Part shown: positions 12,801 through 24,800 of the stretch, piece after piece
Layout: the number at the start of each line of letters is the position of its first letter
How positions within the stretch are numbered: the first letter of the stretch is position 1
Assembly: GCF_023065955.2 (NCBI RefSeq)
Contig: NW_026622908.1
Coordinates: 47,713,367-47,777,366 of the forward strand
Reading direction: 5' to 3'
DNA length: 64,000 nucleotides
Origin: Ursus arctos
Taxonomy: Eukaryota; Chordata; Mammalia; Carnivora; Ursidae
Notes under the pieces: generated by a model
Databases searched by the model: none
The model's input: only the letters and a program-made list of their open reading frames with translations
Told to the model about the DNA's origin: nothing
Position numbers and translations under genes: made by a program

Positions 12801-15800
12801 ATGGTCAGTGTGCCGTTCTCACAGGTGCATCTCTGGCAGTCCACGTTGATGGTGTGGCCGGGCTGCAGGACAGGGCACGTGTGAGCCCAGGACCGTGGGG
12901 CTGGCCCCCGGCCGGTCCCAGCACAGCTGCAGCCAGGCCGGAGGGGTGCCGGGAGCCTGCAGAGGGCCAGCAGGGGAACCAGAGGGAAGGGCTTCCGGAG
13001 TGCAGGGTGGTGGCTTCAGGGGCGGGACATGGGGTGAGAGGCGCCAGGTGGATGGTCACCTCCATTCTCACTGTGTCTGAGCAGAGCAGGAGGGGGCCCC
13101 AGTGGAGGACAGGGCAGGGCCACCCCGGGGGCAGGCACCCCCATATGGAAGCCCCCCACATCCTGCTAGAGAAGCATTGACCCCTCCCTGCCCCTCCTCT
13201 GAGGCTCTGGCACTGAGAGGACGCCCTGCCCCCCACCCCAGCTGGCCACACTTACCTCCACAGGCTCCCCGTGGGGCCCCAGGCACTCTGCAGGGAGAGA
13301 GATTGAGGTCACAGGGGGGCAGCTGCGGCCCCCAGCCTCTCAAGGGCAGGACCCATTTGGGGGCCCAGACAGTCCCGGGCCATGGCAGAAAGCCCCAGGA
13401 TCTGGCTGGGAATCACAGATCCAGAGGGGCAGCTGGCCCTGGTGCACCTGCCAGCCCCCAGCTCCACCCGTGGGCACATACTGTGACAGTCTATGGGCAC
13501 GCAGACTTCAGAGCTCGTGCTGAAAAGCATCATGTCCTCTGGACAGAAGCAGCCTTCTGTGATGGGGCCAGCATCCTGCAGAGCCCTGTGGGGACAGCAG
13601 AGGGCTGGCCTGGTCCCTGTGCCCTCCAGGGTAGGAGAAAGCCACCCTGGGGGCTCTGGGGTAGGTCCAGGAGAGAGAGACAGGTGCATACATGAGGCTG
13701 GCGTTGTCACTCCCGTAGCAGTAGGAGAGCTTGGATGGGCCGCAGGGCTGGTACACCTTGTCCGCAGGGCAGGTGAACGCTGCGTGTTGGGGGGAGAGGC
13801 CACGGCTGAGACCAAGGGCACCAGCCCAGAGCAAACTCCCAGGCCTTGCTCTGGGCCTCATCCCCACACCCGCTGAGTGCCTGACCCCAGCGGGGCTCTG
13901 CAGCCCAGAAGCTGGCCCCCTCGGGCCCCACCCCTGCGCTCCAGGCCCTGGGCACCCCGATCTGGGGGCACTTCCTTCTCTCCAAGAGCCGAGTGCGCCA
14001 TGCCCTAGAGTCGGCCCTCCTCCTCCAGGAAGTCCAGCTGCTGACTGCCAGCCCAGCGTGTCTGTCCCCTGGCCGCACGCCGGCCACTGCTGCTCAGTGG
14101 GACGGGTGGCCCAAGGCTGGTGGGCACTCACGGCACGTGTGGTTGGTGTGTTTCCTCCAGTCGATGCACACGCCATGGGAGGCGCAGAGGGCCGCATACA
14201 GCTCCAAGCCGGAGCACACCACGTCTGAGCTGTTCACACGGCACTGGTCGAAGACACAGCCTTGGTAGAATGTCAGCGGGGGGATCACAGCGTGGCACCG
14301 CTCGAAGACCCTGCGGCCAGCAGCGCCAGGTCAGGGGGCAGCTCGGGCTTTCCCTGAGGTCTGTGTGCCCCCAGGACGGCCCGCGGCAGCATGGCCGTTG
14401 CTTTCTCAAATTCTCCCCTGGGCCTCCCTGTCCGCCCGGAAACGCCAGTGCTGCCCTGGGGCCATGACACAGGCCCGGACCCAGAGTGAGCTGGAGGTCG
14501 GGCCGCTCCTGCTCCTGGTGTCTCAGCAGCCACCCATGGCCCTCCTTGCCATCGACCCCCTGCCCCCCTGGGAGCCGCCGTAGACCCACTCTTCCCACCC
14601 ACCCCGAGGGTGAGGTCAGGGGGGCTGCCTGCCCCAGCCCCTCCCCGAATCTCACTTGCTCAGAATCAGCTGGCAGATGGATGACGATGAGCACAGGGCG
14701 GGGGAGGGCGTGGGCCTGGCTACGGTGGGCGTTGGGGAAGGCCCTTGGCAGAACGGCTGGTGGGGCGTTGTCACCTTCCAGTGGCCGGACATCTCGGAGC
14801 AGGAGGCCGCCACCGCCCCCCCAGGCAGGCGACACTCATCCTTCTTGTCATTGGTGCAGGTGCCTGGGGTGGGGGGGGGCAGGTGTCAGGCCGGCAGGGG
14901 ACAGCCGAGCGCCCCCCACCCATGGGCCACAGGGTCCCTGACTGGGGTGGGGCCTGACGCTCGGGGCAGCACTCGCTGGGCTGGCTGTGGGACCCGACCC
15001 TGGGCACTTCCGTATGCCCCCAAGAAGGCAGGCCGTTCCCACGGAGGAGGGCGGGTGTGAGCCTCAGGCGTGGGGCCCGCGTTTGGGCCCCTCTGGTGTG
15101 CAGACCGCACGTCCTCGGTGTAGCAGAAGCAGCTGCAGGCTTGGGGCCACGCGGGCAGCCTCTGCCCCGGCCAAGAATGCGATCCCCAGGGGTCTCCCCA
15201 GCGCGACCCTTCCCACCATGGACAGGCTCAGCTCTGTGCCACCGGCAGAGAAAGGGCCCAGCATCCGTGGAGCTCGCTGGGGACGGGACTCACCGCACTG
15301 GCCCTCCGTGTTGTTCGCAAACTTGCTGAAAGGCACCTCCACCGAGAAGATGAGGCCAGAGAACATGACCTGGACGCCTAGTTCGGGGATGGTCACGTAC
15401 ATCTTGATCCCGATTTGGGACACGCTCACGCCATCTTTCTGGAAGCCGGGCCTGACCACTTGACCGTTGAAGATGATCTAGACCCCGCGGAGAAGGAGAC
15501 AGAGTGAGACGGCGCCCCAGCCACCCCGGCCCGTGCGGAGCTGCCGGGGGGCTCCCCACCTGGTTGGTCATCACCCCGAGGACGGGCCTGCGGGTCAGCA
15601 CAACGCGGTCCTGCCGGTACTCGACGATGAGGGACTGCGGGCAGGAGAGCCCGTCCTCGGCCCCGCAGAAGTAGTTGTCGATGAGCACGCGGAAGTGGCC
15701 GTACACGGGCACGATCTGCTGCACAAGCACGTACGTGCAGTTGTCCAGGAACGTGTAGTACGTGCCGTCAAAGGTGATGTAGTGGGGGTCGCCCCAGCCG

Positions 15801-18800
15801 CTGCACACACCTGCGGGCGCACGGCAGCCTTACGCGGGGCCTCCGACATGCAAGGCTGGCGCCGGGACGCCCGTGCCCAGCACCAGCTCCGGACTCTGTC
15901 CAGCGGGTGCGTCATGAGGCCTGAGCGGTGGGGCCGGGCTCCCCTGGCCTCCCCCCTGCCTGACACGGCCCCGGGGACCCTGGGGCTCAGGCAGAATTCC
16001 ACTCGGGACCCCGGGGAGGCCTGGCGCTGTCCGTTCCCCGCCTCACCGTCGGGAAGTCCTTCCTAGTGTCTAACCCAAGTCCATCCCGCTCCCTCGATGG
16101 GACCCCCACCCGGCCCCACCGCCCCGCCTGGCTCCTGGCTCACACTGGCACTGGTAGTGTGGGCAGCAGCTGTCGTGGTCGGCCACCTTCACGGGGGGGA
16201 AGCCATTGGCGCAGGTCGGCGGCTGTGCCTGTGGGCACGGGCGCGGCTGCACACTGATGACGCCGTTGCCCTCGCAGGTGGCCTGAGAGCAGTTGGGCAT
16301 GGGCCAGGTCTCGCCTCTCTGTGGAAGGACAGCTCTCAGCCTCGGGACACTGCAGTCCCCCCGAGAGGGGAGCCGCAGGAAACCAGGATGGGACCTGCCC
16401 TCTCCACCCCCCGCTCCACACTGTTCCTCACACAGGGCCTCCCCCACTGGAATTCTACTCCAAACCCACACACCCTCCCCGCTGCCTGGCGCCATCGGAG
16501 CCTCGCCCACCCACGTGGGCACCCCGTATCTGCAGGTTGCATGCACTCCTGGGTACCCGGCTGGCACCCCCCTCAGCAGCCCTGCGGGACCAGAACAGGC
16601 ACCTTCCCAGCAGTCAGCCTACGTCCCCCCGCGGGTGACTAGCTTTCCCGCCCGCAGCCACACTGGAAAGATGCCGAGGGTCCCTGCACCAGTCTCTGAG
16701 AAGGGCAGAGAGGGGAGTTACCATTCTTGGAGGGACTGCATTCGGGCATCCCTGCTTAGTGACGGGCACGGGGACCGAAGGGGAGGATCCAGGCGGGGAG
16801 GTGGTCGGGGCAGGAGGTGGCACACTGCTGGGGCAGGCCTGGTCCGTCCGCCTGACCACGTGGCAGTCAAGACTGCACAAGGCATAATAGCAGTGACCAG
16901 CGAGGTCGGTCTGTTGGTAAATGATGGATCCTGCGAGAGAAAGGGTCAGGTGGCGGTGAGCGGAACCTTGCTGGGGGGAGAGCCACAGCCCAGAGTGGGT
17001 CTTCTAGGTGCGACATCCACCCCAGGGGTGGACCTGGGTGGAGGCCTTCCTGCCCAGAAATGACACAAAGAAATCCTCAAAGATGGCTCAGTGCCGTGGT
17101 CAGAGAAGATCTGCAGCCCCGTCACACAGACAAGGAACCCCTCTCCTCTCCATACATTGTGGCTTTTGTGGACAAAACGGCAGTGGCCAGGGGCAGCATC
17201 ACCACACCCATAGGCACAGTTCACATACCTGAGGGGTACAGCTTGCCAGACACGCTGCAGTAGCATGTCGTGGTGGAAGGCGCCACGGAGCTGGGCAACG
17301 GCGCGGAGCTGGGCAACGGCGAGAAGCTGGGCAATGGCTGGGAGCTGGGCAAGGGCACAGTGGACACCACAGACGTAAATCCAGGAGCAGGGGAGCCCGG
17401 AGTAGGTGAAGTCACGTGGGTCTTCACAGATGTGGAACCGCAGTGCTCTGGGGGCTCACAGCACAACACCCGGACCTCATAGTTGAGGCACATCCCGATA
17501 TTACCCTTTTGGTCCCGGTTCTGGCACACCAGGCCCTTGCTGAGGTCGCACTGCACCACCTGGCCCAGCTTCTCGATGCTGACCTCGGGGTGGCTCTCGG
17601 CCCGGCACTCCAGCTGCGAGATGTACTCGGGACGGCGGCAGATTTTCTCTCCCTTTCTCAAGATGTTGCTGAAGCTTTCCACGTCTCCTCCGTGGGGCCC
17701 CGGGGACGGGAAGTCCACGTCAAACCACTTGGTCCACGTGCACTGTGGCTGGCAGGTGCCAGTCACATGAGCGGAGTGGGTTGCTTCAGGCGTGAGAACA
17801 GGGGTTGTGCTGGTTGTAGGAGCAGACGTTGTGCCGGTTTTGTGCACTGATGTTGGGCTGGCTGGTGGCACAGAGGTTTTGCTGGTTTCTGGCACAGAGG
17901 TTGGGCTGGTTGCGGACACAGTGGTTGATCTGGTTTCTGGCACAGAGAAACCAGGGCTCGTTGTTGGCACAGGGGTTGATCTGGTTTGCGGTACAGAGGT
18001 TCCACTGGTTGTTGGCACAGGGGTTGAGGTGGTTTCAGGCACAGAGATTGGGATGGTTGTTGGCACAGGGGTTGAGCTGGTTACTGGCACAGAGATTGGG
18101 CTGGTTGGTGGCACAGAGGTTGAGCTGGTTTCTGGCACAGAGGTTGGGCTCGTTCTTGGCACAGGCGTAGAGCTGGTTACTGGCACCGAGATCGGGATGG
18201 TTGGTGGCACAGGGGTTGAGCTTGTCTCAGGCAGAGAGATTGGGATGGTTGGTGGAACAGAGATTGAGCTGGTTACTGGCACAGAGATTGGGCTCGTTGG
18301 TTGCAGAGGGGTTGAGCTGGTTCGTGGCACAGAGACTGTGGTGGTTGGTGGCACAGAGGTTGATCTGGTTTCAGGCACAGAGGTTGGGCTTGTTCTTGGC
18401 ACAGGGGTTGAGCTGGTTTCTGGCACAGAGATTGGGATGGATGGTGGCACAGAGGATGACCTGGTTCCAGGCACAGAGGTTGGGCTCGTTGGTGGCAGAG
18501 GGGTTGAGCTGGTTTCTGGCACAGAGATTGGGCTGTTTGGTGGCACAGAGGTTGAGCTGGTTTCAGGCACAGAGGTTGCAATGGTTGGTGGCACAGGGGT
18601 TGAGCGGGATGTCACTAGGTGGGCGGTGGTCTCAGTTAGGCTGGTGTGGCTCACACTCGGGGTGTGAGGGACCGTGACAGTTTTGTGGGTAGAGCAATTC
18701 TCTGGGGGCTCACAGCACAACACCCGGACCTCATAGTTGAGGCACATCCCGATATTACCCTTTTGGTCCCGGTTCTGGCACACCAGGCCCTTGCTGAGGT

Positions 18801-21800
18801 CGCACTGCACCACCTGGCCCAGCTTCTCGATGCTGACCTCGGGGTGGCTCTCGGCCCGGCACTCCAGCTGCGAGATGTACTCGGGACGGCGGCAGATTTT
18901 CTCTCCCTTTCTCAAGATGTTGCTGAAGCTTTCCACGTCTCCTCCGTGGGGCCCCGGGGACGGGAAGTCCACGTCAAACCACTTGGTCCACGTGCACTGT
19001 GGCTGGCAGGTGCCAGTCACATGAGCGGAGTGGGTTGCTTCAGGCGTGAGAACAGGGGTTGTGCTGGTTGTAGGAGCAGACGTTGTGCCGGTTTTGTGCA
19101 CTGATGTTGGGCTGGCTGGTGGCACAGAGGTTTTGCTGGTTTCTGGCACAGAGGTTGGGCTGGTTGTGGACACAGTGGTTGATCTGGTTTCTGGCACAGA
19201 GGTTGGGCTGGTTGGTGACACAGGGGTTGATCTGGTTTGTGGTACAGAGGTTCCACTGGTTGTTGGCACAGGGGTTGATCTGGTTTGTGGTACAGAGGTT
19301 CCACTGGTTGTTGGCACAGGGGTTGAGGTGGTTTCAGGCACAGAGATTGGGATGGTTGGTGGCACAGAGGTTGGGCTCGTTGGTGGCAGAGGGGTTGAGC
19401 TGGTTTCTGGCACAGAGGTTGGGCTGGTTGGTGGCACAGAGGTTGAGCTGGTTTCTGGCACAGAGATTGGGATGGTTGGTGGCACAGAGGTTGATCTGGT
19501 TTCTGGCACAGAGGTTGGGCTTGTTGTTGGCACAGGGGTTGATCTGGTTTGTGGTACAGAGGTTCCACTCGTTGTTGGCACAGGGGTTGAGGTGGTTTCA
19601 GGCACAGAGATTGGGATGGTTGGTGGCACAGAGGTTGCGCTCGTTGGTGGCAGAGGGGTTGAGCGAGTTTCTGGCACAGAGGTTGGGCTGGTTGGTGGCA
19701 CAGTCGTTGAGCTGGTCCCAGGCACAGAGGTTGGGCTGGTTGGTGGCAGAGGGGTTGAGCTGGTTCCTGGCACAGAGGTTGGGCTGCTTGGTGGCACAGA
19801 GGTTGAGCTGGTTTCTGGCACAGAGATTGTGATGGTTGGTGGCACAGAGATTGAGCTGGTTCCAGGCACAGAGGTTGGGCTGGTTGGGGGCAGAGGGGTT
19901 GAGGTGGTTTCTGGCACAGAGGTTGGGGTGGTTGGTGGCACAGAGGTTGACCTGGTTTCCGGCAAAGAGATTGTGCTGGTTGGCGGCACAGAGGTTGACC
20001 TGGTTTCTGGCACAGAGGTTGGGCTTGTTGTTGGCACAGGGGTTGAGCTGGTTTCTGGCACTGAGATTGGGCTGGTTGGCGGCACAGGGGTTGACCTGGT
20101 TTCTGGCACAGAGGTTGGGCTTGTTGTTGGCACAGGGGATGAGCTGGTTTCTGGCACAGCCGTTGGGGTGGTTGGTGGCACAGAGGTTGACGTGGTTCCT
20201 GGCACAGAGGTTGGAATGGTTGGAGGCATAGGGGTTGAGCTGGTTTCAGGCACAGAGATTGGGCTGATTGGTGGCACAGAGGTTTTGCTCGTTTCTGGCA
20301 CAGAGGTTGGGCTCGATGGTGGCACAGAGGTTGAGCTTGTAGTTGGCACAGGGGTTGAGCTGGTTTCTTGCACATAGGTTGGGCTGGTTGGTGGCAGAGG
20401 GGTTGAGCTGGTTACTGGCACAGAGATTGGGCTGATTGGTGGCACAGAGGTTTTGCTAGTTTCTGGAACAGAGGATGGGCTGGATGGTGTCACAGAGGTC
20501 GAGCTTGTTGTTGGCACAGGGTTTGAGCTGGTTTCTGGCTCATAGGTTGGGTTGGTTGGTGGCAGAGGGGTTGATCTGGTTTGTGGTACAGAGGTTCCAC
20601 TGGTTGTTGGCACAGGGGTTGAAGTGGTTTCAGGCACAGAGATTGGGATGGTTGGTGGCACAGAGGTTGGGCTCGTTGATGGCAGAGGGGTTGAGCGAGT
20701 TTCTGGCACAGAGGTTGGGCTGGTTGGTGGCACAGTCGTTGAGCTGGTCCCAGGCACAGAGGTTGGGCTGGTTGGTGGCAGAGGGGTTGAGCTGGTTTCT
20801 GGCACAGATGTTGGGCTGGTTGGTGGCACAGAGGTTGAGCTGGTTTCTGGCACAGAGATTGGGATGGTTGGTGGCACAGAGGTTGACCTGGTTTCTGGCA
20901 CAGAGGTTGGGCTTGTTGTTGGCACAGGGGTTGAGCTGGTTTCTGGCACTGAGATTGGGCTGGTTGGCGGCACAGGGGTTGACCTGGTTTCTGGCACAGA
21001 GGTTGGGCTTGTTGTTGGCACAGGGGATGAGCTGGTTTCTGGCACAGCTGTTGGGGTGGTTGGTGGCACAGAGGTTGACGTGGTTTCTGGCACAGAGGTT
21101 GGAATGGTTGGAGGCATAGGGGTTGAGCTGGTTTCAGGCACAGAGATTGGGCTGATTGGTGGCACAGAGGTTTTGCTCGTTTCTGGCACAGAGGTTGGGC
21201 TCGATGGTGGCACAGAGGTTGAGCTTGTAGTTGGCACAGGGGTTGAGCTGGTTTCTTGCACATAGGTTGGGCTGGTTGGTGGCAGAGGGGTTGAGCTGGT
21301 TACTGGCACAGAGATTGGGCTGATTGGTGGCACAGAGGTTTTGCTAGTTTCTGGAACAGAGGATGGGCTGGATGGTGTCACAGAGGTCGAGCTTGTTGTT
21401 GGCACAGGGTTTGAGCTGGTTTCTGGCTCATAGGTTGGGTTGGTTGGTGGCAGAGGGGTTGATCTGGTTTGTGGTACAGAGGTTCCACTGGTTGTTGGCA
21501 CAGGGGTTGAAGTGGTTTCAGGCACAGAGATTGGGATGGTTGGTGGCACAGAGGTTGGGCTCGTTGATGGCAGAGGGGTTGAGCGAGTTTCTGGCACAGA
21601 GGTTGGGCTGGTTGGTGGCACAGTCGTTGAGCTGGTCCCAGGCACAGAGGTTGGGCTGGTTGGTGGCAGAGGGGTTGAGCTGGTTTCTGGCACAGATGTT
21701 GGGCTGGTTGATGGCACAGAGGTTGAGCTGGTTTCTGGCACAGAGATTGGGATGGTTGGTGGCACAGAGGTTGACCTGGTTTCTGGCACAGAGGTTGGGC

Positions 21801-24800
21801 TTGTTGTTGGCACAGGGGTTGAGGTGGTTTCAGGCACAGAGGTTCCACTGGTTGTTGGCACAGGGGTTGAGGTGGTTTCAGGCACAGAGATTGGACTGGT
21901 TGGTGGCACAGAAGTTGAGCTGGTTTCTGGCACAGAGATTGGGATGGTTGGTGGCACAGAGGTTGACCTGGTTTCTGGCACAGAGGTTCGGCTTGTTCTT
22001 GGCACAGGCGTAGAGCTGGTTACTGACACAGAGATTGGGATAGTTGGTGGCAGAGGGGTTGAGCTAGTTTCTGGCACAGAGGTTGGGCTGCTTGGTGGCA
22101 CAGAGGTTGAGCTGGTTCCAGGCACAGAGGTTGGGCTGGTTGGGGGCAGAGGGGTTGAGGTGGTTTCTGGCACATATGTTGGGCTGGTTTGCGGCACAGA
22201 GGTTGACCTGGTTTCTGGCACAGAGGTTGGGCTTGTTGGCACAGGGGTTGAGCTGGTTTCTGGCACAGCTGTTGGGCTGGTTGGTGGCACAGAGATTGAC
22301 CTGGTTTCTGGCACAGAGGTTGGAATGGTTGGGGGCATAGCTGTTGAGCTGGTTTCAGGCACAGAGAATGGGATGGTTGGTGGCACAGATGTTTTGCTGG
22401 TTTCTGGTACAGAGGTTGGGCTTGATGGTGGCACAGAGGTTGAGCTTGTAGTTGGCACAGGGATTGATGTGGTTTCTGGCACATAGGTTGGGCTGGTTGG
22501 TGGCAGAGGGGTTGAGCTGGTTACTGGCACAGAGGTTGGGCTGATTGGTGGCACAGAGGTTTTGCTAGTTTCTGGAACAGAGGATGGGCTGGATGGTGGC
22601 ACAGAGGTTGAGCTTTTTGTTGGCACAGGGTTTGAGCTGGTTTCTGGCACATAGGTTGGGCTGGTTGGTGGCAGAAGGGTTGAGCTGGTTTCTGACACAG
22701 AGGTTGGGCTGGTTGGTGGCACAGAGGTTGTTCTGGTTTCTGGCACAGAGTTTGGGCTGGTTGCGGGCACAGTGGTTGATCTGGTTTCTGGCACAGAGAA
22801 ACCAGGGCTCGTTGTTGGCACAGGGGTTGATCTGGTTTGTGGTACAGAGGTTCCACTGGTTGTTGGCACAGATGTTGAGGTTGTTTCAGGCACAGAGCTT
22901 GGGATGGTTGGTGGCACAGAGGTTGCGCTTGTTCTTGACACAGGCATAGAGCTGGTTGCTGGCACAGAGATTGGGATGGTTGGTGGCACAGGGGTTGAGC
23001 TGGTTACTGGCACAGAGGTTGGGCTCGTTCTTGGCACAGGCGTAGAGCTGGTTACTGGCACCGAGATCAGGATGGTTGGTGGCACAGGGGTTGAGCTTGT
23101 CTCAGGCAGAGAGATTGGCATGGTTGGTGGAACAGAGATTGAGCTGGTCACTGGCACAGAGATTGGGCTCATTGGTTGCAGAGGGGTTGAGCTGGTTCGT
23201 GGCACAGAGACTGTGGTGGTTGGTGGCACAGAGGTTGATCTGGTTTCAGGCACAGAGGTTGGGCTCATTATTGGCACAGGCGTAGAGCTGGTTACTGGCA
23301 CAGAGATTGGGATGGATGGTGGCACAGGGGCTGAGCTGGTCTCAGGCAGAGAGATTGGCATGGTTGGTGGGACTGAGATTGAGCTGGTTACTGGCACAGA
23401 GATTGGGCTCGTTGGTTGCAGAGGGGTTGAGCTGGTTCGTGGCACAGAGGTTGGGCTCGTTGGTGGCAGAGGGGTTGAGCTGGTTTCTGGCACAGAGCTT
23501 GGGCTGTTTGGTGGCACAGAGGTTGAGCTGGTTTCAGGCACAGAGGTTGCAATGGTTGGTGGCACAGGGGTTGAGCGGGATGTCACCAGGTGGGCGGTGG
23601 TCTCAGTAAGGCTGGTGTGGCTCACACTCGGGGTGTGAGGGACCGTGACAGTTTTGTGGGTAAAGCAATTCTCTGGGGGCTCACAGCACAACACCCGGAC
23701 CTCATAGTTGAGGCACATCCCGATATTACCCTTTTGGTCCCGGTTCTGGCACACCAGGCCCTTGCTGAGGTCGCACTGCACCACCTGGCCCAGCTTCTCG
23801 ATGCTGACCTCGGGGTGGCTCTCGGCCCGGCACTCCAGCTGCGAGATGTACTCGGGACGGCGGCAGATTTTCTCTCCCTTTCTCAAGATGTTGCTGAAGC
23901 TTTCCACGTCTCCTCCGTGGGGCCCCGGGGACGGGAAGTCCACGTCAAACCACTTGGTCCACGTGCACTGTGGCTGGCAGGTGCCAGTCACATGAGCGGA
24001 GTGGGTTGCTTCAGGCGTGAGAACAGGGGTTGTGCTGGTTGTAGGAGCAGACGTTGTGCCGGTTTTGTGCACTGATGTTGGGCTGGCTGGTGGCACAGAG
24101 GTTTTGCTGGTTTCTGGCACAGAGGTTGGGCTGGTTGCGGACACAGTGGTTGATCTGGTTTCTGGCACAGAGAAACCAGGGCTCGTTGTTGGCACAGGCG
24201 TTGATCTGGTTTGTGGTACAGAGGTTCCACTGGTTGTTGGCACAGGGGTTGAGGTGGTTTCAGGCACAGAGATTGGACTGGTTGGTGGCACAGAGGTTGA
24301 GGTGGTTTCCGGCACAGAGGTTGGGCTCGTTCTTGGCACAGGCGTAGAGCTGGTCACTGGCACCGAGATCGGGATGGTTGTTGGCACAGGGGTTGAGCTG
24401 GTTACTGGCACAGAGATTGGGCTGGTTGGGGACACAGAGGTTGATCTGGTTTCTGGCACAGAGGTTGGGCTCGTTCTTGGCACAGGCGTAGAGCTGGCTA
24501 CTGGCACCGAGATCGGGATGGTTGGTGGCACAGGGGTTGAGCTTGTCTCAGGTAGAGAGATTGGCATGGTTGGTGGAACAGAGATTGAGCTGGTTACTGG
24601 CACAGAGATTGGGCTCGTTGGTTGCAGAGGGGTTGAGCTGGTTCGTGGCACAGAGACTGTGGTGGTTGGTGGCACAGAGGTTGATCTGGTTTCAGGCACA
24701 GAGGTTGGGCTTGTTCTTGGCACAGGGGTTGAGCTGGTTTCTGGCACAGAGATTGGGCTCGTTGGTGGCACAGAGGATGACCTGGTTCCAGGCACAGAGG

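Noticed and set aside
17785..19112. CysD-coding blocks as separate small genes (plus-strand 95- to 161-codon frames)
   Set aside because: These are antisense readings of the CysD domains. Their repeated identity reflects CysD homogenisation.
19046..20377. Long plus-strand open frame of 443 codons ([17 protein letters not shown] type) in the array
   Set aside because: It is the antisense reading of the 24-nt unit, which has no stops in this frame. The same pattern appears wherever the array occurs, and there is no start context, domain or splice evidence.
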